Shown here one piece after another: positions 41,841-50,240 of a stretch of 64,000 nt of DNA (position 1 is its first letter; the number at the start of each line of letters is the position of its first letter). The notes beneath the pieces are model-generated. The model was given only the letters and a program-made list of their open reading frames with translations. It was not told where the DNA came from and ran no database searches. Origin of the DNA: Albidovulum sp. Its GTDB lineage: Bacteria > Pseudomonadota > Alphaproteobacteria > Rhodobacterales > Rhodobacteraceae. Made by a program: the position numbers and the translations under genes. The stretch is from assembly GCA_020637635.1 (NCBI GenBank), contig JACKKB010000004.1:1-64000 (forward strand), in the 5' to 3' direction.

Positions 41841-42923
41841 TCAGCGCACCTTCAGCGTCGCAAGGCCGATGAGCGCGAGGATCAGCGAGATGATCCAGAA
41901 GCGGATCACGATCTGCGGCTCAGACCAGCCCTTCTTCTCGAAATGGTGGTGAATGGGCGCCATCAGGAACACCCGACGGCCGGTGCGCTTGAAATAGGCC
42001 ACCTGGATGATGACGCTCAGAGCCTCGACCACGAAGAGCCCGCCGACGATGGCAAGCACGATCTCGTGCTTGGTGACGACGGCGATGGCGCCGAGCGCGC
42101 CGCCGAGCGCGAGCGAGCCGGTATCGCCCATGAAGACCGCCGCCGGCGGCGCGTTGTACCACAGAAACCCGAGCCCGCCACCGATGAGTGCGGCCGCGAA
42201 GACGAGGATCTCGCCGGTGCCGGGCACGTAATGCAGCCCGAGATAATCGGCGAATTTCAGGTTTCCGACGAAATAGGCGATGATGCCGAAGGTCGCCGCC
42301 GCGATCATCACCGGCATCACGGCCAGCCCGTCGAGCCCGTCGGTGAGGTTCACGGCGTTGGCGGCACCCACGATCACGATCATCGCGAAGGGCACGAAGA
42401 GGACTCCCAGATCGATGAGGAGGTTCTTGAAGAGCGGCAGCGCCAGTTCGTCCGAAAGCGCCGGCGGATGGAAATGCGCGGCGAACCCGCCCGCAAGCGC
42501 GGCGATGAGAAACCCGAGCAGGAGGCGCATCCGCGACGAGACCCCCTTGGTCGTCTGCTTGGTCACCTTGGCATAGTCGTCGGCAAAGCCGATCATCCCG
42601 AAGCCGAAGGTGACCATGAGCACGATCCAGACGAAGGGGCTGTCGAGCCGCGCCCAGAGCAGCGTCGAGACGAGGAGCGCCGAGAGGATCAGGAGCCCGC
42701 CCATGGTCGGCGTCCCGGCCTTGACGAAATGCGTGTCCGGCCCGTCGTCGCGGATCGGCTGGCCGCGCTTCTGCTTGCGGCGCAGGAAGTTGATCAGCGG
42801 CTTGCCGAAGAGGAACCCGAACATGAGCGCGGTGAAGAAGGCCGCCCCCGCGCGGAAGGTGATGTAGCGGAAGAGGTTGAAGATATCCCCGCCGTCCGCC
42901 AGCCCGGAAAGCCAATACAGCAT
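41841..42923 (-). CDS. mraY: phospho-N-acetylmuramoyl-pentapeptide transferase
   Basis: This 360-residue membrane enzyme makes lipid I from UDP-MurNAc-pentapeptide and undecaprenyl phosphate. Motifs: GFADDYAKVTKQ, NLTDGLDGLAVMPVM, FMGDTGSLALGGALG and PIHHHFEKKGWSEP, with about ten transmembrane helices. It is coupled to murF (TGATG) and is the last of the conserved early cluster genes before the two inserted genes. Confidence 0.98.
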   Translation of the reverse strand: MLYWLSGLADGGDIFNLFRYITFRAGAAFFTALMFGFLFGKPLINFLRRKQKRGQPIRDDGPDTHFVKAGTPTMGGLLILSALLVSTLLWARLDSPFVWIVLMVTFGFGMIGFADDYAKVTKQTTKGVSSRMRLLLGFLIAALAGGFAAHFHPPALSDELALPLFKNLLIDLGVLFVPFAMIVIVGAANAVNLTDGLDGLAVMPVMIAAATFGIIAYFVGNLKFADYLGLHYVPGTGEILVFAAALIGGGLGFLWYNAPPAAVFMGDTGSLALGGALGAIAVVTKHEIVLAIVGGLFVVEALSVIIQVAYFKRTGRRVFLMAPIHHHFEKKGWSEPQIVIRFWIISLILALIGLATLKVR

Positions 42924-44371
42924 CAGTCCGCCCCCTGCCCCAATGTCGCACCCGGTTGCCCGAGCCTGCGCAGGGCGTCAACCACCAGTGACACTTTCGA
43001 CCCCTTCGAGCCCTTGACCAGCACGACATCGCCGGCATCGGCGAGATGGTGCGCCCGCGCGGCCATCTCCTCGGCCGTCGCATGCCATTCGCCGCGCTGT
43101 TCCGCGGGCAGTTCGCGCCAGAGCGCGCGCATCCGTTGGCCTACGCAGTGAACCTGATGGACAGCGCTCATCGCCGGGTGCCGGGCAAGCGCGCGGTGCA
43201 TGTCGATCTCGGCCCGGCCAAGCTCGAGCATGTCGCCGAGGATGGCGATGCGGCGCCCCGCGCGGACGCGGCCGATCCCGTCGACGGGAAGCGCCGCGGC
43301 CAGCACCTCGAACGCGGCCGCTATGGAGACCGGGTTGGCGTTGAAGGCATCGTCGATGAGCACGAAGCTCTGCGCCTCGTCGACGATGTCGAGACGGATG
43401 CGCTCGCTCTGGCCGCGCCCGGCGGGCGGCCGCCAGCGGCCGAGATCGCAGGTGGCGACGGCCGGATCGGCCCCCACCGCCTCGGCCGCGGCGAGGACAC
43501 CGAGCGCGTTGGCGGCGAAGTGCCGCCCGGGCGCGCGCACCTTGAAAAGCAGGGGCACCCCGGCCCGCGTCGCCCGCACGACGGTCGTGTCGGCGGCGAG
43601 TGTGGCGTCGATCAGCCGGTAGTCGTCGTCGGGATCGGAGCCGAAGCGGATCACCCGCGCCGCCCGCGCCGCCGCGGCATCGGCAAGGATCGGCGTCACC
43701 GACAGCCCCGATGGCAGGATGGCGATGCCGCCGGGCTCCAGCCCCTCGAAGATCGCGGCCTTTTCGCGCGCGATGCCTTCGAGGCTCTCGAACGCCTCGA
43801 GATGCGCCGGTGCGATCGTGGTGATGAGCGCCACATGCGGCCGCGCGAGCCGCGCCAAGGGCGCGATCTCGCCGGGGTGGCTCATGCCGATCTCGACCAC
43901 CGCGAACTCCGCCTCGGCCGGCATCCGCGCCAGCGTCACCGGCACGCCCCAGTGGTTGTTGAAGCTTGCCTCGGCGGCGTGGACGCGGCCCTGTCCGGCC
44001 AGCACGGCCCGCAGCATCTCCTTGGTCGAGGTCTTGCCGACCGACCCCGTCACCGCGATCACCCGCGCCGCGCTGCGCGCGCGCCCGGCCGCCCCGAGCG
44101 CGGTCAGGGCCGCCAGAACATCGGGCACGATCACCAGCGGGTCCTCGGGCGAACACCCGTCGGGCAGGCGCGAGACGAGCGCGCCCGCGGCCCCCCGGTC
44201 AAGCGCCTGGCGCACGAACGCGTGGCCGTCGCGGGCATCGCTGAGCGCCACGAAGAGATCGCCGGGCACGAGCGTGCGGGTGTCGATCGACAACCCGGTC
44301 GCAGCAAAGGCCACGGCCGCGCGCCCGCCCGTCGCGCGGGCGACGTCGTCCGAGGTCCAGAGCGCCGCCAT
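42923..44371 (-). CDS. murF: UDP-MurNAc-tripeptide:D-alanyl-D-alanine ligase
   Basis: This 482-residue Mur ligase adds D-Ala-D-Ala. Motifs: AVTGSVGKTSTKEML, EASFNNHWGVPVTLARMP, AVVEIGMSHPGEIAPL and DDAFNANPVSI. ATG 44371 overlaps the murE stop by one base; the longer open frame upstream is out-of-frame murE. It is coupled to mraY downstream. Confidence 0.97.
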   Translation of the reverse strand: MAALWTSDDVARATGGRAAVAFAATGLSIDTRTLVPGDLFVALSDARDGHAFVRQALDRGAAGALVSRLPDGCSPEDPLVIVPDVLAALTALGAAGRARSAARVIAVTGSVGKTSTKEMLRAVLAGQGRVHAAEASFNNHWGVPVTLARMPAEAEFAVVEIGMSHPGEIAPLARLARPHVALITTIAPAHLEAFESLEGIAREKAAIFEGLEPGGIAILPSGLSVTPILADAAAARAARVIRFGSDPDDDYRLIDATLAADTTVVRATRAGVPLLFKVRAPGRHFAANALGVLAAAEAVGADPAVATCDLGRWRPPAGRGQSERIRLDIVDEAQSFVLIDDAFNANPVSIAAAFEVLAAALPVDGIGRVRAGRRIAILGDMLELGRAEIDMHRALARHPAMSAVHQVHCVGQRMRALWRELPAEQRGEWHATAEEMAARAHHLADAGDVVLVKGSKGSKVSLVVDALRRLGQPGATLGQGAD

Positions 44372-45852
44372 CAGATCCGCCCCTCGAGTGCCGCCACCGC
44401 CACCGAGGCCTGTTCGGCATCGTCGAAGGGATAGACGTCCTGGCCGACGATCTGCCCGGTTTCGTGGCCCTTTCCGGCAACCAGAAGCGCGTCGCCCGGA
44501 CCAAGCGCGTCGACGCCGCGCAGGATCGCCTCTGCCCGGTCGGCGATCTCGGTCGCCTCGGGGCAACCCTGCATCACCTCGGCGCGGATCGCGGCGGGAT
44601 CCTCGCTGCGGGGATTGTCGTCGGTGACGAAGACCACATCGGCATGTTTCGCCGCCGCGGCCCCCATCAGCGGCCGCTTCAGCCGGTCGCGGTCGCCGCC
44701 GGCGCCGAAGACGACGACGATCCGGCCCATCACATGGGGCCTCAGCGACTGCAGCGCCGAGGCGAGCGCGCCGGGCTTGTGCGAATAGTCGACGAAGACG
44801 GTGGCACCGTTGTCGCGCGTGGCGGCAAGCTCCATCCGCCCGCGCACCGTGGCCAGCCGCGGCAGAAGCTCGATCACCGCCCCGCTCGGCTCGCCCGCGG
44901 CGATGACGAGCCCCGCGGCCGCCAGCACGTTCTCGGCCTGAAAGCCGCCGATAAGCGCAAGCCGCACCAGATGTGGCCGCCCGCGCAGCTCGAAGCGCAG
45001 GTCCTGCCCGGTGGCGTCGAACCGCTGGCCGGCGATGCGCAGATCCGCCCCGGCAGCGCGGCCCACGGTCAGAAGCGCCTGCCCCCGGCCGCGCGCGATC
45101 GCCGCCATCTCGCCGCCCCTGGCATCGTCGATATTGATCACGGCCGTCCCGTCATCGGGCAGCACGCGCCCGAAGAGCCCCGCCTTGGCGGCGAAATACT
45201 CATCGAAATCGGCGTGGTAATCGAGATGGTCCTGACTGAAGTTGGTGAAGGCGGCGGCCTTGAGCGCCACGCCGTCGAGCCGCCGCTGGTCGAGACCGTG
45301 CGACGAGGCCTCCATCGCCGCATGGGTGACGCCGGCCTCGGCCATGTCGCGCAGCACCCGGTGCAGCGTGATCGGCTCGGGTGTCGTATGGGCAAGGGGC
45401 GCGGTGTAGTCGCCGAGCACCCCCATGGTGCCGAGATTGGCCGAGACCCGGCCGAGACCCTGCCAGATCTGGCGCGCGAAGGTGGCGACCGAGGTCTTGC
45501 CCGACGTGCCGGTGACGGCGACCATCGTCGCCGGCTGGCGCCCGAACCAGAGCGCCGCGGTATAGGCCAGCACCTGGCGCGGATCCTCGACAAGGACCAG
45601 CGCGGCGGGCGATGCCGCAAGCTCTGCCGCCGCGATCTCGGCGCCCTCGCGGTCGGTCAGCACGGCTCCGGCACCCATGCGCAGCGCGAACCGGATGAAT
45701 TCGCCGCCATGCGCCTTCGACCCCGGCAGCGCGGCGAAGAGATGTCCGGGCTTCACCTGCCGGCTGTCGGCCGAAAGCCCGGTGATCGCCGCCTCGCGCC
45801 CCGCCTGCGCGCGAAGCCCGAGTTCGGAAAGCGATTTCGTGGCTTCGGACAT
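44371..45852 (-). CDS. murE: UDP-MurNAc-L-alanyl-D-glutamate:meso-diaminopimelate ligase
   Basis: This 493-residue Mur ligase has the ATP motif AVTGTSGKTSVATFARQ. The segments MEASSHGLDQRRL and DHLDYHADFDEYFAAK are present. The DNPR motif (VTDDNPRSEDP) indicates meso-diaminopimelate as the amino acid added, as expected for Gram-negatives. It starts 22 bp after ftsI and is coupled to murF. Confidence 0.97.
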   Translation of the reverse strand: MSEATKSLSELGLRAQAGREAAITGLSADSRQVKPGHLFAALPGSKAHGGEFIRFALRMGAGAVLTDREGAEIAAAELAASPAALVLVEDPRQVLAYTAALWFGRQPATMVAVTGTSGKTSVATFARQIWQGLGRVSANLGTMGVLGDYTAPLAHTTPEPITLHRVLRDMAEAGVTHAAMEASSHGLDQRRLDGVALKAAAFTNFSQDHLDYHADFDEYFAAKAGLFGRVLPDDGTAVINIDDARGGEMAAIARGRGQALLTVGRAAGADLRIAGQRFDATGQDLRFELRGRPHLVRLALIGGFQAENVLAAAGLVIAAGEPSGAVIELLPRLATVRGRMELAATRDNGATVFVDYSHKPGALASALQSLRPHVMGRIVVVFGAGGDRDRLKRPLMGAAAAKHADVVFVTDDNPRSEDPAAIRAEVMQGCPEATEIADRAEAILRGVDALGPGDALLVAGKGHETGQIVGQDVYPFDDAEQASVAVAALEGRI

Positions 45853-45874
45853 CGGCGCTCGGACCTTTCGACAC

Positions 45875-47656
45875 TCAGTTGGAGACGCGTATTACCCCGG
45901 CCTCTGCGGCGGGTTCAAGCGCCGGACGCAGGCCGAGAAGCGGCGCCGCGCGGCGGATGATCTCGGCGCCGACCGGCACCGCGGTCCAGCCTGCCGTGCG
46001 CCGCGGTTCGGTGCCCGAGGTTTCGACCGGCTCGTCGAGCGTCACCACCAGCACGTATTTCGGGTCCGAGATCGGAAAGGCCGCCGCGAAGGTCGAGACG
46101 ACCTTGTCCTTGTAGTAGCCGCCCGTGGGCTTGGGCTTGTCGGCGGTGCCGGTCTTGCCGCCCACCTCATAGCCCGGAACGTCGCCGAAGGTGGCGGTGC
46201 CATGCTGCACCACGAGCCGCATCATCTTGCGGATCTCCGCCGAGGTGCGCTCCGAGATGATCCGCGGCCCGACGCTTACCTCCGCCCGTTTCCGAAGCGT
46301 CGGGCGCACCAGCGTGCCGCCGTTCACCATCGCCGAATAGGCCGCGGCAAGATGCAGGGGGCTTGCGGCCAGCCCGTGCCCGTAGGACACCGTCATGGTG
46401 GTGATCTCGGACCATTTGGCGGGTCTGAGCGGCCTCGCGCCGGAGGCCTCGACCAGCTCGACCGGCGTCGGATCGAAGAGGCCGAGCTTGCCCAGGAAAG
46501 CCTGCTGGCGCTCGCCGCCGATCATGTTGGCGATCCGCGCGGTGCCGATGTTCGACGATTTCTCGATCACCTCGGTGACGGTCAGCTTGTCGCCGTAGTT
46601 GTGGAAATCGCGGATCCGGTACTTGCCCCAGACGAGCGGCCCCTTGGTGTCGATCACGGTCGTGGGCGCGACGATCCCGGCATCGAGCGCCTGCGCGACG
46701 GCGAAGATCTTGAAGGTGGAGCCGAGCTCATAGACCCCCTGCACCGCGCGGTTGAAGAGCGGGCTGTCGGATGCGTCGCCCGTCGTCGCCGCCGCCGGCC
46801 GCGCGTTGGGATCGAAATCGGGCAGCGACGCCAGCGCCACGATCTCGCCCGTGTGCACATCCATGAGCACCGCCGCGCCGCCCTTGGCGTTCATCAGCTT
46901 GATGCCGCCGTTCAGCACATCCTCGACCGCGGACTGGACCGTGAGATCGAGCGACAGTTCCAGCGGGGCACCGCCATTGGCCGGATCGCGAAGCGCCGCA
47001 TCGAACTGCTTCTCGACGCCGGCGACGCCGACGATCTCGGCCGATTGCACGCCTTCGCGCCCGAAGCTCGCGCCGCCGAGCACCTGCGCGGCGATGGCGC
47101 CGTTGGGATAGAGCCTGAGCTCGCGCGGCCCGAAAAGCAGGCCCGGCTCACCGATCTCATGGATCATCTGCATCTGCTCGGGTGAGATCTTCTTCTTGAT
47201 CCAGAGGAACTTGCGCGATCCGGTGAAGTCCTTTTGCAAACGTTGTGCATCAAGGTCCGGAAAAATCTTGGCAAGTTTCTCGGCTGCGCCCTTCGGATCG
47301 ACCATCTGCTGCGGCTGCGCATAGAGCGAATGCGTGAGCAGGTTGGTAGCCAGGATACGGCCCCTGCGGTCGACGATATCGGCCCGCTGCGCCACGATCG
47401 AGACGCCCGCCGACGAGGCCGCCTCGGGCTCCTGCGGGTCGCTGGCGGCAAGCACCGCCATCCGCGCCGCCACCGTCGCGAAGGCCACGAGGAAGGCCGC
47501 ATTGATCAGCACGAGCCGCACCGCCGCGGTCCTGCGGCCGGTCTCGCGCATCGCCTCGTGACGCTGGCGGATGTTCTCGCGCTCGATCGCATCGGGGTTT
47601 TCGCCGCGGGCGCGGGCCGACAGGATCCGGGCAAGGGGGCGAAGGGGCGTGCGCAT
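45875..47656 (-). CDS. ftsI: septal peptidoglycan transpeptidase FtsI (PBP3)
   Basis: This 593-residue class B penicillin-binding protein has a basic cytoplasmic tail and one membrane helix (LVLINAAFLVAFATVAARMA). A pedestal domain (RADIVDRRGRILATNL) precedes the transpeptidase domain with the active-site Ser in ELGSTFKIFA, the SSN motif in IEKSSNIGTA and KTGTA in VGGKTGTADKPK. It cross-links septal peptidoglycan. It overlaps ftsL by TGATG. Confidence 0.96.
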   Translation of the reverse strand: MRTPLRPLARILSARARGENPDAIERENIRQRHEAMRETGRRTAAVRLVLINAAFLVAFATVAARMAVLAASDPQEPEAASSAGVSIVAQRADIVDRRGRILATNLLTHSLYAQPQQMVDPKGAAEKLAKIFPDLDAQRLQKDFTGSRKFLWIKKKISPEQMQMIHEIGEPGLLFGPRELRLYPNGAIAAQVLGGASFGREGVQSAEIVGVAGVEKQFDAALRDPANGGAPLELSLDLTVQSAVEDVLNGGIKLMNAKGGAAVLMDVHTGEIVALASLPDFDPNARPAAATTGDASDSPLFNRAVQGVYELGSTFKIFAVAQALDAGIVAPTTVIDTKGPLVWGKYRIRDFHNYGDKLTVTEVIEKSSNIGTARIANMIGGERQQAFLGKLGLFDPTPVELVEASGARPLRPAKWSEITTMTVSYGHGLAASPLHLAAAYSAMVNGGTLVRPTLRKRAEVSVGPRIISERTSAEIRKMMRLVVQHGTATFGDVPGYEVGGKTGTADKPKPTGGYYKDKVVSTFAAAFPISDPKYVLVVTLDEPVETSGTEPRRTAGWTAVPVGAEIIRRAAPLLGLRPALEPAAEAGVIRVSN

Positions 47657-48003
47657 CAGGGGGTCCGTCCGTTGAGGGCGGCGACATCGACCGGCTCGGA
47701 GAGGTCACGCAGCGGAGGCATCGGATAGCCCACCTGACGCACGTCGCCGAACTGCTGCGGCTCGAGCGGCAGCAGCCCGAGCCGCGGGAAGTTGATATCG
47801 GCCAGTTCGCGCAGCCGGTCGGGGCGGTTCAGATATGCCCATTCGGCCCGCAGGACGCTCAGCCCCTCGCGCAGCTCGCCGATCTCGCTTCTGAGCGCGC
47901 GCACCTCGGCCAGTTCCGCATGGGTGCGGTAGTTCTCGCGGTAGGCCCAGAAGGCGAGCGCCATGATCGCAAGCGTGGCGGCAAGAAAGGCGAGCGAGCG
48001 CAT
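47656..48003 (-). CDS. ftsL: cell division protein FtsL
   Basis: This 115-residue bitopic protein has one N-terminal helix (SLAFLAATLAIMALAFWAY). A coiled-coil-like periplasmic part follows (ELAEVRALRSEIGELREGLS, then YLNRPDRLRELAD). It is called mainly from its place between rsmH and ftsI and from the ADI-xFPRLG-type tail. It recruits the septal synthase with FtsB and FtsQ. ATG 48003 overlaps the rsmH stop; the longer frame upstream is antisense-like. Confidence 0.88.
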   Translation of the reverse strand: MRSLAFLAATLAIMALAFWAYRENYRTHAELAEVRALRSEIGELREGLSVLRAEWAYLNRPDRLRELADINFPRLGLLPLEPQQFGDVRQVGYPMPPLRDLSEPVDVAALNGRTP

Positions 48004-49013
48004 CAGCGGTTTCCTCCCCGGTCGGATTTGGCATGGACGGGTTTCGGCAGGCCGAGCGCGGACCGGTCGACCCCGGCCGCCGGCACCTCGGTGCGCCGCG
48101 CCACGCGCAGCTTGGCCGAACGCGCCCGCGGGTTGGCCGCAAGCTCTTCGGCGTCGGGCGGCACGGCGCCGCGGATGACGGGGGTGAAGGCCGCGGGAAC
48201 GGTCTGGCGCGACGGGCCGTGGCGGCTGCCCTGCCCCTCGCCGCCCGAGCGCGCCTGCAAGAACCGCTTCACGATCCGGTCCTCGAGCGAATGGAAGCTC
48301 ACCACGGCGAGACGGCCGCCCGGGGCAAGCGCCCGCTCTGCCGCCTCGAGCCCCAGCACGAGCTGGCCGAATTCGTCGTTCACGGCGATCCTGATCGCCT
48401 GGAAGCTGCGTGTGGCGGGATGGCTCTGGCCGGGCTTCTGTCGCGGCAGGCAACGCTCGATCACCTGGGCGAGCTCCAGCGTCCGCGCCAAGGGCCGCGC
48501 CGCCACGATCGCCCGGGCGATGCGCCGCGCCGCGCGCTCCTCGCCGTAGTGGAAGAGAATGTCGGCCAGCGCCGCCTCGGTCGCGGTGTTGACGAGATCG
48601 GCCGCCGTCGGCCCGGTCGTGCCCATGCGCATGTCGAGCGGCCCGTCCTTCTGGAAGGAAAAGCCGCGCTCTGCCTGGTCGATCTGCATCGACGAGACGC
48701 CGAGATCGAGAACCACGCCCTCGACCGGCTCGCCGGCAAGCGCGTCAAGTTCGGAGAACGTGCCTTCCTTCAGCACCAGGCGCTGGCCGAAGCGCTCCGC
48801 CCAGGCCGCCGCCATCGGAAAGACGCTCGGATCGCGGTCGATGCCGATCACCCGCCGCGCCCCCGCCTCCAGCAGTCCCCGCGCATAGCCGCCGGCGCCG
48901 AAGGTGCCGTCGACCCAGACCCCGGAAACCGGCGCCACCGCCGCGAGGAGCGGCGCGAGGAGGACCGGAACATGGGGGGTGGGGTCGGGCAACCGGGCAG
49001 CGGCGGCAGACAT
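48003..49013 (-). CDS. rsmH: 16S rRNA m4C1402 methyltransferase
   Basis: This 336-residue SAM-dependent enzyme methylates N4 of C1402 in 16S rRNA. Motifs: HVPVLLAPLLAAV, SAM loop VDGTFGAGGYARGLLEAG, LDLGVSSMQIDQAERGFSFQ and VVSFHSLEDRIVKRF. It starts 3 bp after the mraZ stop and is coupled to ftsL. Confidence 0.97.
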   Translation of the reverse strand: MSAAAARLPDPTPHVPVLLAPLLAAVAPVSGVWVDGTFGAGGYARGLLEAGARRVIGIDRDPSVFPMAAAWAERFGQRLVLKEGTFSELDALAGEPVEGVVLDLGVSSMQIDQAERGFSFQKDGPLDMRMGTTGPTAADLVNTATEAALADILFHYGEERAARRIARAIVAARPLARTLELAQVIERCLPRQKPGQSHPATRSFQAIRIAVNDEFGQLVLGLEAAERALAPGGRLAVVSFHSLEDRIVKRFLQARSGGEGQGSRHGPSRQTVPAAFTPVIRGAVPPDAEELAANPRARSAKLRVARRTEVPAAGVDRSALGLPKPVHAKSDRGGNR

Positions 49014-49016
49014 GCG

Positions 49017-49520
49017 CTAACCCCTCGGCAGGGGCGGCAGGAGGCTTCGCGGATCGAAATCCTCGTCGTATTGCGCCGCGTATTTCCGGCTCCGCCGGCT
49101 CGCGCGCTCGCCGTAGGCGCCGGGGCTCCAGATGGTGAAATAGTCGCCCGCCGAGATGAAGAAGGCCTCGCCGGCCAGGCCGAGCTTCTCGCGCAGCTTC
49201 TGCGGAATGGTGAGCCGTCCGTCGTCGTCGATCTGGCTTTCGATCGACTGGCCGTACATGCGCTCCTCGATCAGCAGCCGCTCGGGCGATCCGCGCTGCA
49301 TGAGCGCGATCTGCTCGTCCATCTCGTGGATCGCCTCCATCGAGTAGACCTCGAGCCAGTTCTGCCCCTCGGGGCCGTAGACGATGACGATGTTGGGGCG
49401 AAGTCCGTCTTTCCAGTCGGGGTCCGAGGCCTCGATCACGCGGCGGAACGGCGCCGGGATGGACACGCGACCTTTCGCGTCCACCTTGAACGTATCCGAA
49501 CCTCTGAACCTGCGTGCCAC
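49017..49520 (-). CDS. mraZ: MraZ, transcriptional regulator of the dcw cluster
   Basis: This 167-residue protein is built from two AbrB-like SpoVT modules (FRGSDTFKVDAKGRVSIPAP and QSIESQIDDDGRLTIPQKLR). MraZ binds DNA upstream of its own operon and represses it in E. coli. Starts at GTG 49520 with AGGGAG about 10 bases before. The classic 10-bp-spaced TGGGN repeats were not found in the leader. It is the first gene of the cluster, after an about 420-nt leader. Confidence 0.95.
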   Translation of the reverse strand: MARRFRGSDTFKVDAKGRVSIPAPFRRVIEASDPDWKDGLRPNIVIVYGPEGQNWLEVYSMEAIHEMDEQIALMQRGSPERLLIEERMYGQSIESQIDDDGRLTIPQKLREKLGLAGEAFFISAGDYFTIWSPGAYGERASRRSRKYAAQYDEDFDPRSLLPPLPRG

Positions 49521-49833
49521 CGGCCCGCGCTCCCTGCACTGTCCCCGCCCCCCGTTCGTCGCTTCCGACCCGGGCCCCGGAACGGAAAACGGCGGATCGG
49601 GCTGCTGCCACTGCCCAATCCGCCGCCCTCATCCCGTTTCCGGGTCCCATTTCTGGGTCGTCCGGCTGCGCATGCCACCTGGGGGGATGTCTGCTCGCGC
49701 GCGCGCCGGATCTCTCTGGTTCGATGAAAGCGGGTGCCTGTATGAAACCTGACTCTGCCTTGTGGGTCTTAGTGCCCTTTGGCCCGTCTTCATCTTGAAA
49801 TTCGTTGTAGCTGGGATTTCACGGGAAGCAAAC

Positions 49834-49863
49834 AAAAAAGTTCCTGGCGAGCCACTAGAACTT
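49834..49863 (-). terminator. intrinsic terminator in the dcw leader
   Basis: On the minus strand AAGTTC (49863-49858) and GAACTT (49843-49838) pair. An inner TGG/CCA stem and a small loop complete the hairpin, and TTTTTT at 49839-49834 follows. It would end an untranslated RNA about 315 bp before mraZ. Read-through would give the full dcw mRNA. Confidence 0.75.
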
Positions 49864-49944
49864 GTGACGGAGAGGCGTCGAAAACCGGATCTGGTGGAGA
49901 TACGCGTGAACAAACAGAACAGATTGGGTTATTTAGCGCCTATC
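49834..49944 (-). ncRNA. upsM: UpsM-like sRNA in the dcw 5' leader
   Basis: Between a minus-strand promoter near 49949-49978 and a hairpin with U-tract at 49834-49863 lies an about 110-nt untranslated segment, well before mraZ. In R. sphaeroides the sRNA UpsM (upstream of mraZ) is made exactly this way: premature termination in the long dcw leader. The published UpsM is longer (about 206 nt), so the homology is positional and structural, not sequence-verified. The segment is less GC-rich than its surroundings. It may act as an RNA decoy or regulate dcw expression. Confidence 0.6.
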
Positions 49945-49962
49945 ACACTATATATAGTGTGA
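49943..49962. promoter_or_regulatory. perfect 20-bp palindrome matching the NrdR box
   Basis: The palindrome TCACACTATATATAGTGTGA is perfect over 20 bases and contains ACACTATATATAGTGT, the published NrdR-box consensus ACACWATATATWGTGT. It covers the -10 region of the putative dcw/UpsM promoter. Only one box is seen here, while nrd promoters usually carry two. It could bind NrdR (the dATP/ATP-sensing repressor of ribonucleotide reductase) or another regulator with a similar site. Confidence 0.6.
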
Positions 49963-49978
49963 ATCTGATACCCTGCAA
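49949..49978 (-). promoter_or_regulatory. putative sigma-70-like promoter of the dcw cluster
   Basis: On the minus strand TTGCAG (49978-49973) is followed by TATATA at a spacing of 16 (49956-49951) or 18 bp (49954-49949). The surrounding sequence is AT-rich for this genome. Transcription would start near 49944, about 424 bp before mraZ. The palindrome overlaps the -10 hexamer. Confidence 0.55.
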
Positions 49979-50180
49979 CGCTTCCCGTAAGTTCCCAGAA
50001 TAATCACGCTCCAGCGAAAAAATGCGCCTGAACGGGGGCCAAACCTCCTCCGATCACGCAGAATGCCGCGAAAGTAACGCGAGTTCACGGCCAGATGATT
50101 CGCGCGGGGGGCCGAATCCGGCCTCATTCCCGCGCAATCCCAAAAGGGTCTCGCAATGGTGTGGAACGCCCGCGGCCGGG

Positions 50181-50240
50181 GCCCGGACTCAGGCGGCCCG
50201 GACTCAGGCGGCCCGGGCTCAGGCGGCCCGGGTTCAGGCG
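50181..50240. repeat. 15-bp tandem repeat carrying in-frame stop codons at the mrp 3' end
   Basis: Four units of GCCCGGACTCAGGCG (the third and fourth slightly changed). Read on the minus strand, each unit contains TGA, and because 15 is a multiple of three all four lie in the mrp frame. The first TGA met (50234-50236) is the mrp stop; the other three are back-up stops. Confidence 0.8.

Noticed and set aside
49521..49700. MraZ-binding repeats (TGGGN at 10-bp spacing) in front of mraZ
   Set aside because: Several GGG triplets occur, but their spacing is 7, 13 and more, not a regular 10 bp. The classic array cannot be claimed.
49762..49962. Small plus-strand frame of 66 codons in the dcw leader
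   Set aside because: It has no ribosome site or recognisable family and runs opposite the UpsM-like RNA and promoter. It is more likely a chance frame in less GC-rich DNA.
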